NCBI GenBank assembly: GCA_964354865.1
Contig: CAYHBN010000018.1
Span: 1-21,712 of the forward strand
Direction of reading: 5' to 3'
Length of the DNA stretch: 21,712 nt
DNA from: JAHFJU01 sp964354865
Lineage (GTDB): Bacteria > Patescibacteriota > Gracilibacteria > UBA1369 > UM-FILTER-53-11
A program made the translations under genes and the position numbers. This document shows positions 15,522 through 21,712 of this stretch, in pieces (the stretch's first letter is position 1; the number at the start of each line of letters is the position of its first letter). Under the pieces are notes generated by a model. It searched no databases. It was not told where the DNA came from and saw nothing but the letters and a program-made list of their open reading frames with translations.

Positions 15522-16205
15522 ATGTCACTTAAAAGTCATCTGAGAGCCATTAAGCGATCGGTTGAAAAAACGTTTGGTACCGTTACTCACGAGTTGTATT
15601 GGCTCATGAGAAGCAGTAGTTCGGCTAAACGATATTTGTCAGAAGATTCACTCAATCACCCTCATCGAGATGTGCTCATTGATGTACTTAAAAAAGGTGA
15701 CGTTTTCAATTCACTGTTAGAGGTCGGTTGCGCATCGGGTCCTAATATTTACAGAATTGCCACCGCTTTCCCTCATGTGAAATTATTCGGAACTGATATA
15801 AATAGTAGCGCAATTAAAGTAGCGAAAAAATGGTTTTCTGAGAGAAAACTCGATCAAGTGGAGTTTTTTCAGCGTAAACTAGATGAACTAAAAGATTTTG
15901 CTGACAATAGCGTCGATATTGTGTTATCTGATGCAGCATTAATGTATGTCGGACCAGACAAGATTAAACAAGTAATGGCGGAGTTATTTCGGGTAACACG
16001 AAATAAGGTGATTTTTATCGAGAGGCATTCGACAGAGACTCTTCATCGGTATGAAGATAACTGGACTCATAATTACGTCGAGCTGTTGCGTCCTTTTGCA
16101 CGCAAAGAGCAGATCGTATTTACAAAAATTACCGAAGATATTTGGGGCGGAGATTGGGCTCGAGACGGATATTTTATTGAAGTCACGGTAAACCAGGATA
16201 CATAG
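15522..16205 (+). CDS. Class I SAM-dependent methyltransferase
   Basis: A 227-residue protein with a class I methyltransferase core: motif I LLEVGCASGPNIYRIA, an acidic post-I strand LFGTDINSSAIKVAKKWF, then VDIVLSDAALMYVGPDKI (motif IV region) and FRVTRNKVIFIERHS. The N-terminal 60 residues are basic and may recognise the substrate. I chose ATG 15522; an in-frame GTG at 15507 would add five residues, but the -10-like TATGCT lies between them. It is transcribed away from the wbp operon, and the rplJ promoter begins only 12 bases after its stop. A sugar or lipid substrate is possible by proximity to the glycan genes, but nothing in the sequence fixes the substrate. Confidence 0.85.
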   Translation: MSLKSHLRAIKRSVEKTFGTVTHELYWLMRSSSSAKRYLSEDSLNHPHRDVLIDVLKKGDVFNSLLEVGCASGPNIYRIATAFPHVKLFGTDINSSAIKVAKKWFSERKLDQVEFFQRKLDELKDFADNSVDIVLSDAALMYVGPDKIKQVMAELFRVTRNKVIFIERHSTETLHRYEDNWTHNYVELLRPFARKEQIVFTKITEDIWGGDWARDGYFIEVTVNQDT

Positions 16206-16217
16206 CTCGTTTTTTTG

Positions 16218-16246
16218 TTGACTCATAGCCGCTAATACCCTAAAAT
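16218..16246 (+). promoter_or_regulatory. Promoter of the rplJ-rplL operon
   Basis: -35 TTGACT (16218-16223), 17-base spacer, -10 TAAAAT (16241-16246): close to consensus. The start point should be near 16253, immediately before the L10-type leader structure. Confidence 0.8.
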
Positions 16247-16252
16247 CTTTGC

Positions 16253-16325
16253 GTCAAAGACAGTGGGCGATTCGTCAGCCATATGGTTGCATCGAAACTA
16301 AGACCCACCGAGACACGAAGGTAGC
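16253..16325 (+). ncRNA. L10 ribosomal-protein leader (autoregulatory mRNA element)
   Basis: The leader contains AAAGACAGTGGG (from about 16256) and later CCCACCGAGA (16304-16313). GTGGG (16263-16267) pairs with CCCAC (16304-16308), flanked by the purine-rich GACA and CGAGA strands expected of the L10 leader kink-turn that mimics the 23S rRNA site for the L10(L12)4 complex. Excess complex binds and represses rplJ-rplL. The position, between promoter and rplJ, fits. The match is made by eye from recalled consensus; the exact ends are approximate. Confidence 0.75.
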
Positions 16326-16370
16326 AGTTCATAGTAATATGTATTTCTCCCTGGTCGAAGTGTCACTCGA

Positions 16371-16396
16371 AACGTCTTTGCGCACGTTACTTTTTT
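16371..16396 (+). terminator. Possible attenuator hairpin in the rplJ leader
   Basis: AACGT (16371-16375) and ACGTT (16384-16388) can pair around an 8-base loop, and a run of six T follows at 16391-16396. This could be a weak intrinsic terminator controlled by the upstream L10-binding structure. The stem is short and A/T-closed, so the call is tentative. Confidence 0.35.
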
Positions 16397-16438
16397 GTAA
16401 GCTCACGCTCTCAAAAAATATTTAACTCTCCCTATCAA

Positions 16439-16975
16439 ATGGCAGTTACAAAAGCGCAAAAAACAGTTATCAAAGATGACCTCGTCGAGTGCTTTAAAAA
16501 AGCAAAATCGGTCGTGTTCAGTCAGTACGATGGAACGAATGTGAAAAACATCCGCGATCTTCGCAAGAAGTTGCGTGGTGGAAACTCAGAATTCAAAGTT
16601 GCTCGTAAGACGTTGATCGCAATTGCTGCAAAAGAAGCTGGATGTTCTGAGGTGCCTGAGGCACTTCTTGACGGACAGGTTGGCGTTGCATTTAGTTACG
16701 GCGACGAAGTTACGGCAGCTAAAACCGTTCATGATTTTGCAAAGACTGTAGAGTCTATCAAGATTATCGGTGCGTACTTTGAGGGTAAATACCTCAATGG
16801 CGCTGAAGCTAAGGTTATCGCATCTCTCCCAGGTCGCGAACAGTTACTCGGTCAGTTGGTTGGCGTTCTTATTGCTCCTATTTCAGGATTCCATGGAACC
16901 CTCCACAGCCTTCTTTCAGGCTTTGTCCGTACTGTTGAAGCAGTGCGTGCGAAAAAAGAATCGATTGTTGCGTAA
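16439..16975 (+). CDS. rplJ: 50S ribosomal protein L10
   Basis: L10 anchors L7/L12 dimers to the GTPase centre of the large subunit and binds the 23S kink-turn together with L11. The 178-residue protein starts AVTKAQKTVIKDDLVECFKKAK and shows the family core, including LRKKLRGGNSEFKVARKTL and VGVAFSYGDEVTAAKTVHDFA. Its C-terminal helix should carry the L12-binding sites. It is led by a promoter and an L10 leader, so it is probably autoregulated. No Shine-Dalgarno precedes the ATG (the upstream bases are CTCTCCCTATCAA), which is notable for a highly expressed gene. Confidence 0.97.
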   Translation: MAVTKAQKTVIKDDLVECFKKAKSVVFSQYDGTNVKNIRDLRKKLRGGNSEFKVARKTLIAIAAKEAGCSEVPEALLDGQVGVAFSYGDEVTAAKTVHDFAKTVESIKIIGAYFEGKYLNGAEAKVIASLPGREQLLGQLVGVLIAPISGFHGTLHSLLSGFVRTVEAVRAKKESIVA

Positions 16976-16983
16976 GCTCGTTC

Positions 16984-17017
16984 GGGATTCGAACTGGCAA
17001 AGCCAGATTCTCATCCC
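16984..17017 (+). other. Stem-loop in the rplJ-rplL gap
   Basis: CTGGC (16994-16998) and GCCAG (17002-17006) form a perfect hairpin with an AAA loop, enclosed by GGGAT (16984-16988) and ATCCC (17013-17017). No U run follows, so it is not a terminator. It could be an RNA processing or stabilising site helping to set the higher L12 output. The gap is 107 bases. Confidence 0.5.
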
Positions 17018-17082
17018 TCCTCGCGCTCGCACCGTGTGCTCGCCCCTTATCTATTCAATCTAATAATCTAACTAATCTATTT

Positions 17083-17463
17083 ATGGATCTCTCTCCAGAA
17101 GCTCAAAAAATCCTCGAGGCAGTTGAAAAATTGTCTGTTCTAGACCTTTCTAAGTTGGTAAAGGCGATGGAAGAAAAATTCGGTGTATCAGCTGCTGCTC
17201 CTATGATGGCTATGCCAGCTGCGGGTGCTGCTGCTCCAGCTGCTGACGAAAGCGGCTCAGTATCAGTTATGCTTGTTGACGGTGGTGCTCAAAAGATCAA
17301 CGTTATCAAGGTAGCTCGTGAAATCACAGGTCTTGGTCTTAAAGAGGCTAAGGATCTCGTTGACGGCGCACCAAAGCCAGTTAAAGAAGGTGTAGACCGA
17401 AAAGAAGGTGAAGATATGAAAAAGAAACTTGAAGCAGCAGGTGCTAAAGTTGAACTTAAATAA
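17083..17463 (+). CDS. rplL: 50S ribosomal protein L7/L12
   Basis: The stalk protein that recruits translational GTPases. The 126-residue sequence has the N-terminal dimerisation helices (LSPEAQKILEAVEKLSVLDLSKLVKAMEEKFGV, 2-34), an Ala/Pro/Met-rich hinge (about 35-55), and the classic C-terminal domain with KINVIKVAREITGLGLKEAKDLVDGAPKPVKEGV and the final EAAGAKVELK. Length and motifs are fully normal. There is no Shine-Dalgarno before the ATG, only an A/T-rich run. It ends the operon, followed by structured RNA and an intrinsic terminator. Confidence 0.98.
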   Translation: MDLSPEAQKILEAVEKLSVLDLSKLVKAMEEKFGVSAAAPMMAMPAAGAAAPAADESGSVSVMLVDGGAQKINVIKVAREITGLGLKEAKDLVDGAPKPVKEGVDRKEGEDMKKKLEAAGAKVELK

Positions 17464-17464
17464 C

Positions 17465-17506
17465 AGACACGAGTGAAGCGAGTGTCTTGGAGTGCCATTC
17501 AGGCAC
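17465..17506 (+). other. Two hairpins in the rplL 3' untranslated region
   Basis: Stem one: AGACAC (17465-17470) with GTGTCT (17482-17487). Stem two: GTGCC (17492-17496) with GGCAC (17502-17506) around ATTCA. They begin two bases after the rplL stop and are followed by a G/C-rich segment before the terminator. They may protect the mRNA 3' end or be part of a small 3'-UTR RNA. Confidence 0.45.
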
Positions 17507-17565
17507 GAGCAGTAGCGAGGATCCGCGAGGACCGAACCCGCTCCCTGTCACCTATTCTGTATCTT

Positions 17566-17597
17566 AAAATCCCGCCCCTCAAAAGGCGGGATTTTTT
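17566..17597 (+). terminator. Intrinsic terminator of the rplJ-rplL operon
   Basis: AAAATCCCGCC (17566-17576) pairs perfectly with GGCGGGATTTT (17585-17595) around CCTCAAAA, and the T run reaches 17597. This is a textbook rho-independent terminator about 100 bases after the rplL stop. Confidence 0.93.
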
Positions 17598-17700
17598 GTA
17601 TCCGAGAGAATTAGGGGCCTTAAGGGCTTCTGATTGCTAAAGTGGCGCATGTGTGTTTTAATATCGCGCTGGTTTGGTATTACACTATTGAAACATTAAC

Positions 17701-17706
17701 TATAAA
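17701..17706 (+). promoter_or_regulatory. Candidate -10 seven bases before the SLH-like lipoprotein start
   Basis: TATAAA is followed by seven bases and the ATG at 17714, so the transcript would be nearly leaderless. It lies after the rplL terminator, so this gene needs its own promoter. No clear -35 is visible. Confidence 0.5.
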
Positions 17707-17713
17707 TCGCTCT

Positions 17714-18856
17714 ATGGAAAAATTCTCACCACTTAGTACTGCCGTTTTTACCCTCGCACTTGCGGGATGTATTGAAAACCGTGTTGGCAAAGATCTTGAT
17801 AGTGATGCGCTGCTCCCTGATCTTCGAATGAATATTCAAGATGCGGTGGCTGATGCAGTAGTACCGGATTCGGCTTTATCTGATGCGGTTTTCGCGCCCG
17901 ATATCATGTTTGCTCTCGATGCGGGAGTTTCTGATACCGCAGTTGCTGATGTTTTAACTGCCGATGCCGCTCTGCCCGATGCAACTATCGAACCTGATGC
18001 AAGTGTGCCGCCACGCACCTATACCCGTGGTCAGGCTTTTGATTTATTAGAGTCTTGTGTGTATCCACGATTAGCTGGTGACGCTGAAATGTGGGGATTG
18101 CCTGAGTGTGTTGTTACTGACGAAGCTGGAGGTAATGCGGTACAGCGAGATGCTGCTGAAAGGCTCTGCATTGCCGGTCATGTTTTTGCGTACCCTGATG
18201 AATCTTTTGGATTAGATAGAACTATTTCAAGTGCTGAATTTGCTCAGATAACAACACATGTATTCGATATTCCACTTGCTGAGGTAGAAGGAGATATGAA
18301 TTGGTATGATCCTGCATATCGCGCATTGCTTGAACGGAATCTCGTTCCGGCCGATGAAAGTATGAATGCAAGAGAGCTTCCATCGGTTGCATTTATAGAC
18401 GCTATCGAAGCTCATTGTGCTCAAATTAGTCCCTGTTTTGGCAAAGATGAATTTCAACGAGAGCAGCTATTTGATTGGCTTGATCAGCTGGTGAATCCTC
18501 AAGATGGCGACTGTACTCCCGGCACCTGTTGCGCGGTCAGTGAGCGTCAATCGACCGCTCAAGGTAATAGACTTGGTGAGATGCTCTGTGAAGAAGGCGT
18601 TGTCGCCTTGCCAGGCGATGGTTCGTATCACGCAGATTTACTTGTGAGTAGTGGTGAGCTTGCCTGTGGTATTGCGGCTGCATTCGATTTATATGAGCCG
18701 TTTTTTCCTGGACTACCAAATGATGGTGCGCGCTGTATTCAACTTCTAGGTGATCAAGGTACTCCGCTCGACCTTTCACTCGAAACACACGCGGATTGCC
18801 CGCCTTCACACGAATTTGTTGATAGTTTTTTGTCGACATACGAGATCTCTCGTTAA
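17714..18856 (+). CDS. Cys-rich lipoprotein with Asp/Ala-rich linker and SLH-like repeats
   Basis: The ATG at 17714 gives a 380-aa protein with a typical lipoprotein signal (lipobox L16-A-G-C19); a longer frame to 17642 buries this signal, so the shorter start is chosen. Residues about 28-98 are a degenerate Asp/Ala/Pro/Val-rich linker with DA-VPD and DAALPDA-like units. Two imperfectly matching units follow: RLCIAGHVFAYPDESFG (150-166) through ISSAEFAQITTHVFDI (171-186), and MLCEEGVVALPGDGSY (290-305) through VSSGELACGIAAAFDL (311-326). Their pattern (G-x-PD-x-SF, I-S/T-x-x-EFA) resembles S-layer homology domains, which bind cell-wall polymers. More than a dozen Cys suggest disulfides outside the cell. 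The SLH link is my reading of the pattern; function is otherwise unknown. Confidence 0.8.
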   Translation: MEKFSPLSTAVFTLALAGCIENRVGKDLDSDALLPDLRMNIQDAVADAVVPDSALSDAVFAPDIMFALDAGVSDTAVADVLTADAALPDATIEPDASVPPRTYTRGQAFDLLESCVYPRLAGDAEMWGLPECVVTDEAGGNAVQRDAAERLCIAGHVFAYPDESFGLDRTISSAEFAQITTHVFDIPLAEVEGDMNWYDPAYRALLERNLVPADESMNARELPSVAFIDAIEAHCAQISPCFGKDEFQREQLFDWLDQLVNPQDGDCTPGTCCAVSERQSTAQGNRLGEMLCEEGVVALPGDGSYHADLLVSSGELACGIAAAFDLYEPFFPGLPNDGARCIQLLGDQGTPLDLSLETHADCPPSHEFVDSFLSTYEISR

Positions 18857-18957
18857 TGTTTGTTGATGCGCTTTCAACACGCTCATGTACGGCTCGGGAT
18901 AGCCACTCGAATGAGAAATATTTGTGATTATATCTGTTAAAGGTACCATCTGGGTAT

Positions 18958-19401
18958 ATGGGAAATGCCCTTGGTACTGCTGCTGTTGTAGGTGATTTTA
19001 CACATGATGGTGCTGAAAATAGTCAGCTTTCAAAGGCCGATGAGTTACAGAAATCACTCACGCAATCTGTGATTAGTTTTCTCTTTCTACGAAATCAGTG
19101 TTTTTTGCCGGGTGAAAGGGGAAAAGCACTCGCCACCGTTGACGCTCGTGTGCATGAGGTGGTGAACTCAATTTACTCACAAATAGCCGCAGCTCTCAGC
19201 GATAAATCACTTGTGGGACAGGTTGAGAAATTAGCAAATGCAGCTTTTGTAGATGCGGTTTCGGCCTTTCCTATGCCAGATTTGCCCTTATTTCGCTATT
19301 ATCATGAGCTAATTGAAGAAGCGCTCGCGGGCAAGCCCCATACTTCATTAGCGGTCTCGGTGCCTAGTGAAAATAACCGGCCTCAACTTCGATTGGTTTA
19401 G
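18958..19401 (+). CDS. Hypothetical helical protein (147 aa)
   Basis: I do not recognise this protein. It has no signal peptide or membrane segment and reads as a mostly helical soluble domain (about residues 22-135) with a loose Ser/Pro/Asn-rich tail. The coding frame is open for 444 bases with ordinary composition and no competing long frame on the opposite strand. It sits 101 bases after the lipoprotein gene and 68 bases before the pilus operon ATG, on the same strand as both. No good promoter or Shine-Dalgarno is visible; TTATAT at 18928-18933, preceded by TGA, is a poor extended -10. A TGA stop lies in frame 11 codons upstream, so the start cannot move far. Confidence 0.65.
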   Translation: MGNALGTAAVVGDFTHDGAENSQLSKADELQKSLTQSVISFLFLRNQCFLPGERGKALATVDARVHEVVNSIYSQIAAALSDKSLVGQVEKLANAAFVDAVSAFPMPDLPLFRYYHELIEEALAGKPHTSLAVSVPSENNRPQLRLV

Positions 19402-19416
19402 CAGCTCATCGCCTGA

Positions 19417-19445
19417 TTGATAAATAACCTAAATTAAGGTATACT
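19417..19445 (+). promoter_or_regulatory. Promoter of the type IV pilus operon
   Basis: -35 TTGATA (19417-19422), 17-base spacer, -10 TATACT (19440-19445). The start point should be near 19452, leaving a leader of about 18 nt, A-rich and without a Shine-Dalgarno, before the ATG at 19470. Confidence 0.75.
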
Positions 19446-19469
19446 TATGAGATTAAATAAAACAAAAGC

Positions 19470-20861
19470 ATGGAAGAAAACAAACAAACAAATATCGCTG
19501 CGCCGAACGGCGCGGTCGATCAAAATGAAACGCCCGCAGTCAGTGGCGGAGGAGTCTACAACCTTGGAGCCGGTGAAAAAAAGCCGAGCATTTTGGGCAA
19601 ATTGTTGGGGACCGTTTTCTCGCCTGGGCAAAAAGCAGCCGACGGAACCGCAGACTCAAAGCCAACAGTAATGAGCAGCAGCGAAGATCCGAGAGGACTG
19701 GGAAGTGTGTTAGGCGCTGCAATCGGTGCACAGATGGCACAAGAAACACGCGAAGCACAGTCAGGAAGCCGTATTGCATCGATCGCTGATTTGCTTGGTG
19801 CGAAGCCTGAATTTAATGCTGCGGCCTACGAAGAAAAAGAAAGAAAAAATGAGCGACGTGCACGATTTGCATTTTATGCAGCGGTGGTTTTTGCATTGAT
19901 AGTGGGAGGATATTTTTACGGAAATTTGACTCCGGATATGTACGTTTTTAATACTACATTCGGCCAAAATTCTGCACAGAAATTTGAGCAGTCAAATGCC
20001 GAAGTAAAGAAATTGCAAACCGATATAAATATTATTCAGTATCGTGTCGCACGTCTTTGGTTCGATATTTTGAATGCGCGAATTGATCCCTATACTCAGT
20101 CTGTTATTGCTTCTCAGACGGCAAAAACGCTTACCGAACGATCTGTTTCACAGGCAACGGTTGATAAAACTGGCGGTGAAGTTCGCAATGCATTAATTGC
20201 GATGCAGAAAATTTTCTCACAAGATTTAGGCGTTGATACCTACACGCAAATGCCGGTCAGTTACGCAGAACGCGAGGCTGCATTTGGAGAGCTTCTTAAA
20301 TCCGCTTTGGCCGATCAAAAACAGTCGCTTCGAGGCTCTGCAAAAGCAAAAAATGATACCGATGATGAACGCGCAATCGACAATGTAATTCGACTTGTTG
20401 GTAATAAAAAAGTTCGTGCGCTCGTGCGCGGTTCAACTCCAAAAACCATGAAAGATGAAGAGCTCGTAAAGCTTCTCGCCGATATTCGCACAGAGGGGAT
20501 TGATGAGTTTGCTCAAGTTGAAAAACTTAAACAGCAACGCATTGATTGGGAGTCTCTCATAAATAATATTCACGAGGTGGTGAAGACCGCTGATCCTCAT
20601 TATGGTCACGGCTTGTTTAAGACCGTTGGAGGTTTTATGTTCTCTAACTACAACTTCAATCAAAAGACCGGTCGCGTGTCTATTACCGGTATTACCCGAA
20701 CGTCAGACTCAAGCACTTTTAGCTTTATAGCAACGCTCATTGACGCAATTGAAAAATCCCCAAAATTCAAAGATATCGATTTTAGATCATTCTCTAAAAC
20801 GCGTGATGAATCCGGCGATTTCTCTGCGGGTGTTAACCTCGACTTCAGTATCGAAAAATAA
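19470..20861 (+). CDS. PilN-like type IV pilus inner-membrane assembly protein
   Basis: A 463-aa bitopic protein: a long N-terminal cytoplasmic part (1-130) of low complexity, Gly/Ala/Ser-rich with short amphipathic stretches; a basic patch (KERKNERRARF, 123-133); one membrane helix at about 134-151; then a helical, probably coiled-coil periplasmic stretch (about 165-200) and a C-terminal domain containing VSITGITRTSDSSTFSFIATLIDAIEKSP, typical of the PilN/PilO ferredoxin-like fold. PilN and PilO form the alignment complex linking the pilus motor to the envelope. The call rests on topology, this C-terminal pattern, and the PilO-like and ATPase genes that follow. The N-terminal extension is much longer than in classical PilN (about 180-200 aa in all), and no PilM-like partner precedes it. 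Confidence 0.72.
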   Translation: MEENKQTNIAAPNGAVDQNETPAVSGGGVYNLGAGEKKPSILGKLLGTVFSPGQKAADGTADSKPTVMSSSEDPRGLGSVLGAAIGAQMAQETREAQSGSRIASIADLLGAKPEFNAAAYEEKERKNERRARFAFYAAVVFALIVGGYFYGNLTPDMYVFNTTFGQNSAQKFEQSNAEVKKLQTDINIIQYRVARLWFDILNARIDPYTQSVIASQTAKTLTERSVSQATVDKTGGEVRNALIAMQKIFSQDLGVDTYTQMPVSYAEREAAFGELLKSALADQKQSLRGSAKAKNDTDDERAIDNVIRLVGNKKVRALVRGSTPKTMKDEELVKLLADIRTEGIDEFAQVEKLKQQRIDWESLINNIHEVVKTADPHYGHGLFKTVGGFMFSNYNFNQKTGRVSITGITRTSDSSTFSFIATLIDAIEKSPKFKDIDFRSFSKTRDESGDFSAGVNLDFSIEK

Positions 20862-20871
20862 TTTTTCAAAT

Positions 20872-21474
20872 ATGAATTCATTTAAAAGCTCACACATTTA
20901 CTACGGACTTGCGATACTTATTACACTCGTTGCGGTAACGTACGGGTTAACCCAGTACAAGGTAATGCAGGCGCAGGCGGCTGCAGTTGCGGATAATCGC
21001 ACTGCTGTTGTTTTGACTTCTGAGCGAAAAATAAAACTGCAAAAATACTACGATACCTTTGCTGCAACGCAGACCGACGTGCAAAAAGGTTTGCTCGATA
21101 CGCTCAATGTTATTATTCCCGTTGGTGAACAATATACCGATTTAACACGTCAATTCGATGCCTTTTTTGCTCAGCATGACTCTGCAACAAATCCTCTTTT
21201 TCAATCGAGTCTTCGTTTTGGAAAGGGAACAAAAGTAGATGCAATGCCAAACATTGGTGCGCTACCTATTACCATGAATATCGAAGGTTCACGCGAAAAC
21301 TTTTTCGCCTTTTTGCAGTTTATTAACAAGTCAGGAACACAAACTTCTCGAACGCGTCTTATTAGTATCAACTCTATTCAGTTGAATTTTCCTGACGGCG
21401 GTGAGGTTTTAGAAAACAAGCGGCAAGTGATGAACTTTACCGTCGATATGACGGCTTATTACCGACTAAAATAG
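20872..21474 (+). CDS. PilO-like type IV pilus assembly protein
   Basis: 200 aa: a short cytoplasmic N-terminus, one membrane helix at about 10-27, a helical coiled-coil-like stretch (about 35-80) and a C-terminal alpha/beta domain with LPITMNIEGSRENFFAFLQFI, the pattern of the PilO ferredoxin-like domain. PilO pairs with PilN in the inner-membrane alignment complex. The ATG at 20872 is chosen; a frame from 20740 would overlap the upstream gene by over 120 bases and add a non-PilO N-terminus. It starts 10 bases after the previous stop, so the two are co-transcribed. Upstream is A/T-rich with no Shine-Dalgarno. Confidence 0.8.
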   Translation: MNSFKSSHIYYGLAILITLVAVTYGLTQYKVMQAQAAAVADNRTAVVLTSERKIKLQKYYDTFAATQTDVQKGLLDTLNVIIPVGEQYTDLTRQFDAFFAQHDSATNPLFQSSLRFGKGTKVDAMPNIGALPITMNIEGSRENFFAFLQFINKSGTQTSRTRLISINSIQLNFPDGGEVLENKRQVMNFTVDMTAYYRLK

Positions 21475-21501
21475 GAGCGGCAGTGAGCGGCAAAAATAAC
21501 C

Positions 21502-21712
21502 ATGGAAAACTCTAAACTCCAAAATCTACAAGATGCAATTCTCGCGGGCAATGTGCCCCAGATTGTGCTTGCCTGTATTTCGGCTGCGTTAGACATGCGT
21601 TCGTCTGATATTCATATTGAGCCTGATCGTTCTATGACTCGCATTCGGTATCGCGTTGATGGCGTATTGCGTAGTGTGGTTGAGTATCCGTTAAATATGC
21701 ACCCAGCGGTGG
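21502..21712 (+). CDS. GspE/PilB-family pilus ATPase (5' end only, cut by window edge)
   Basis: The first 70 residues are visible. RSSDIHIEPDRSMTRIRYR and the following VDGVL match the strongly conserved N2 domain entry of type II secretion/type IV pilus assembly ATPases (consensus ASDIHIEP ... RxRxDG). These hexameric motors drive pilin polymerisation. The protein reaches this motif by about residue 33, so it lacks the long N-terminal domain (about 150-200 aa) of standard PilB/GspE. It starts 27 bases after the PilO-like gene in the same operon. An AGGAG lies over 20 bases before the ATG, too far to act as a normal ribosome-binding site. Confidence 0.88.
   Translation, partial: MENSKLQNLQDAILAGNVPQIVLACISAALDMRSSDIHIEPDRSMTRIRYRVDGVLRSVVEYPLNMHPAV

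Noticed and set aside
16976..17020. tRNA-like T-arm on the minus strand (GTTCGAATCCC)
   Set aside because: The five bases before the loop do not pair with those after it, and no acceptor, D or anticodon arms can be built around it.
17642..17713. Longer start for the SLH-like lipoprotein
   Set aside because: It would place 24 residues before the lipoprotein signal, moving the lipobox Cys to position 43, and it reads through the candidate -10.
20740..20871. Longer PilO-like frame starting at 20740
   Set aside because: Overlaps the PilN-like gene by 122 bases in another frame and adds a non-family N-terminus. ATG 20872 precedes the membrane helix directly.
1..21712. Alternative genetic code with TGA as glycine
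   Set aside because: TGA ends wbpB and the fused glycosyltransferase at positions that fit family lengths, and no conserved Gly is encoded by TGA.

Overview
This window looks like chromosomal core plus cell-surface DNA from a small-genome bacterium, most plausibly a Candidate Phyla Radiation (Patescibacteria) lineage such as Peregrinibacteria. That assignment is an inference. It rests on the many divergent or unrecognised proteins, a type IV pilus operon of the reduced PilN/PilO/ATPase kind, moderate G+C, and the absence of a recognisable Shine-Dalgarno sequence before any start I checked. TGA is used as a normal stop, so the recoded TGA=Gly genetic code of Gracilibacteria/Absconditabacteria is not in use here.

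Layout. (1) 1-5387, minus strand: a DHH-family phosphoesterase cut by the left edge, a large unrecognised bitopic membrane protein (890 aa), and recJ. (2) 5472-6413, plus strand: a divergent HAD-like protein whose tail overlaps that of miaA. (3) 15455-6391, minus strand: a probable eight-gene operon in the order wbpB, wbpD, wbpE, wbpA, a fused double GT4 glycosyltransferase, an ExoA-like GT2 glycosyltransferase, a small exported protein, and miaA. The four wbp-type enzymes together are expected to make UDP-2,3-diacetamido-2,3-dideoxy-glucuronic acid from UDP-GlcNAc. The glycosyltransferases that follow probably use it, or sugars like it, for a surface glycan. (4) 15522-17597, plus strand: a methyltransferase, then the rplJ-rplL ribosomal stalk operon. 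That operon has a strong promoter, an L10-type autoregulatory leader and a clear intrinsic terminator. (5) 17714-19401, plus strand: a Cys-rich lipoprotein with an Asp/Ala-rich linker and two degenerate SLH-like repeats, then an unrecognised helical protein. (6) 19417-21712, plus strand: a promoter followed by a type IV pilus assembly operon (PilN-like, PilO-like, and the start of a GspE/PilB-family ATPase cut by the right edge).

The most unusual general feature is gene-start architecture. No start has a convincing Shine-Dalgarno sequence, and several have a -10 element 5-9 bases before the ATG. The clearest are wbpB and wbpD, where an extended -10 sits exactly six bases upstream, so transcription would begin on the start codon. 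I see no mobile element, CRISPR array, tRNA or rRNA gene, and no gene-free stretch longer than about 250 bases.
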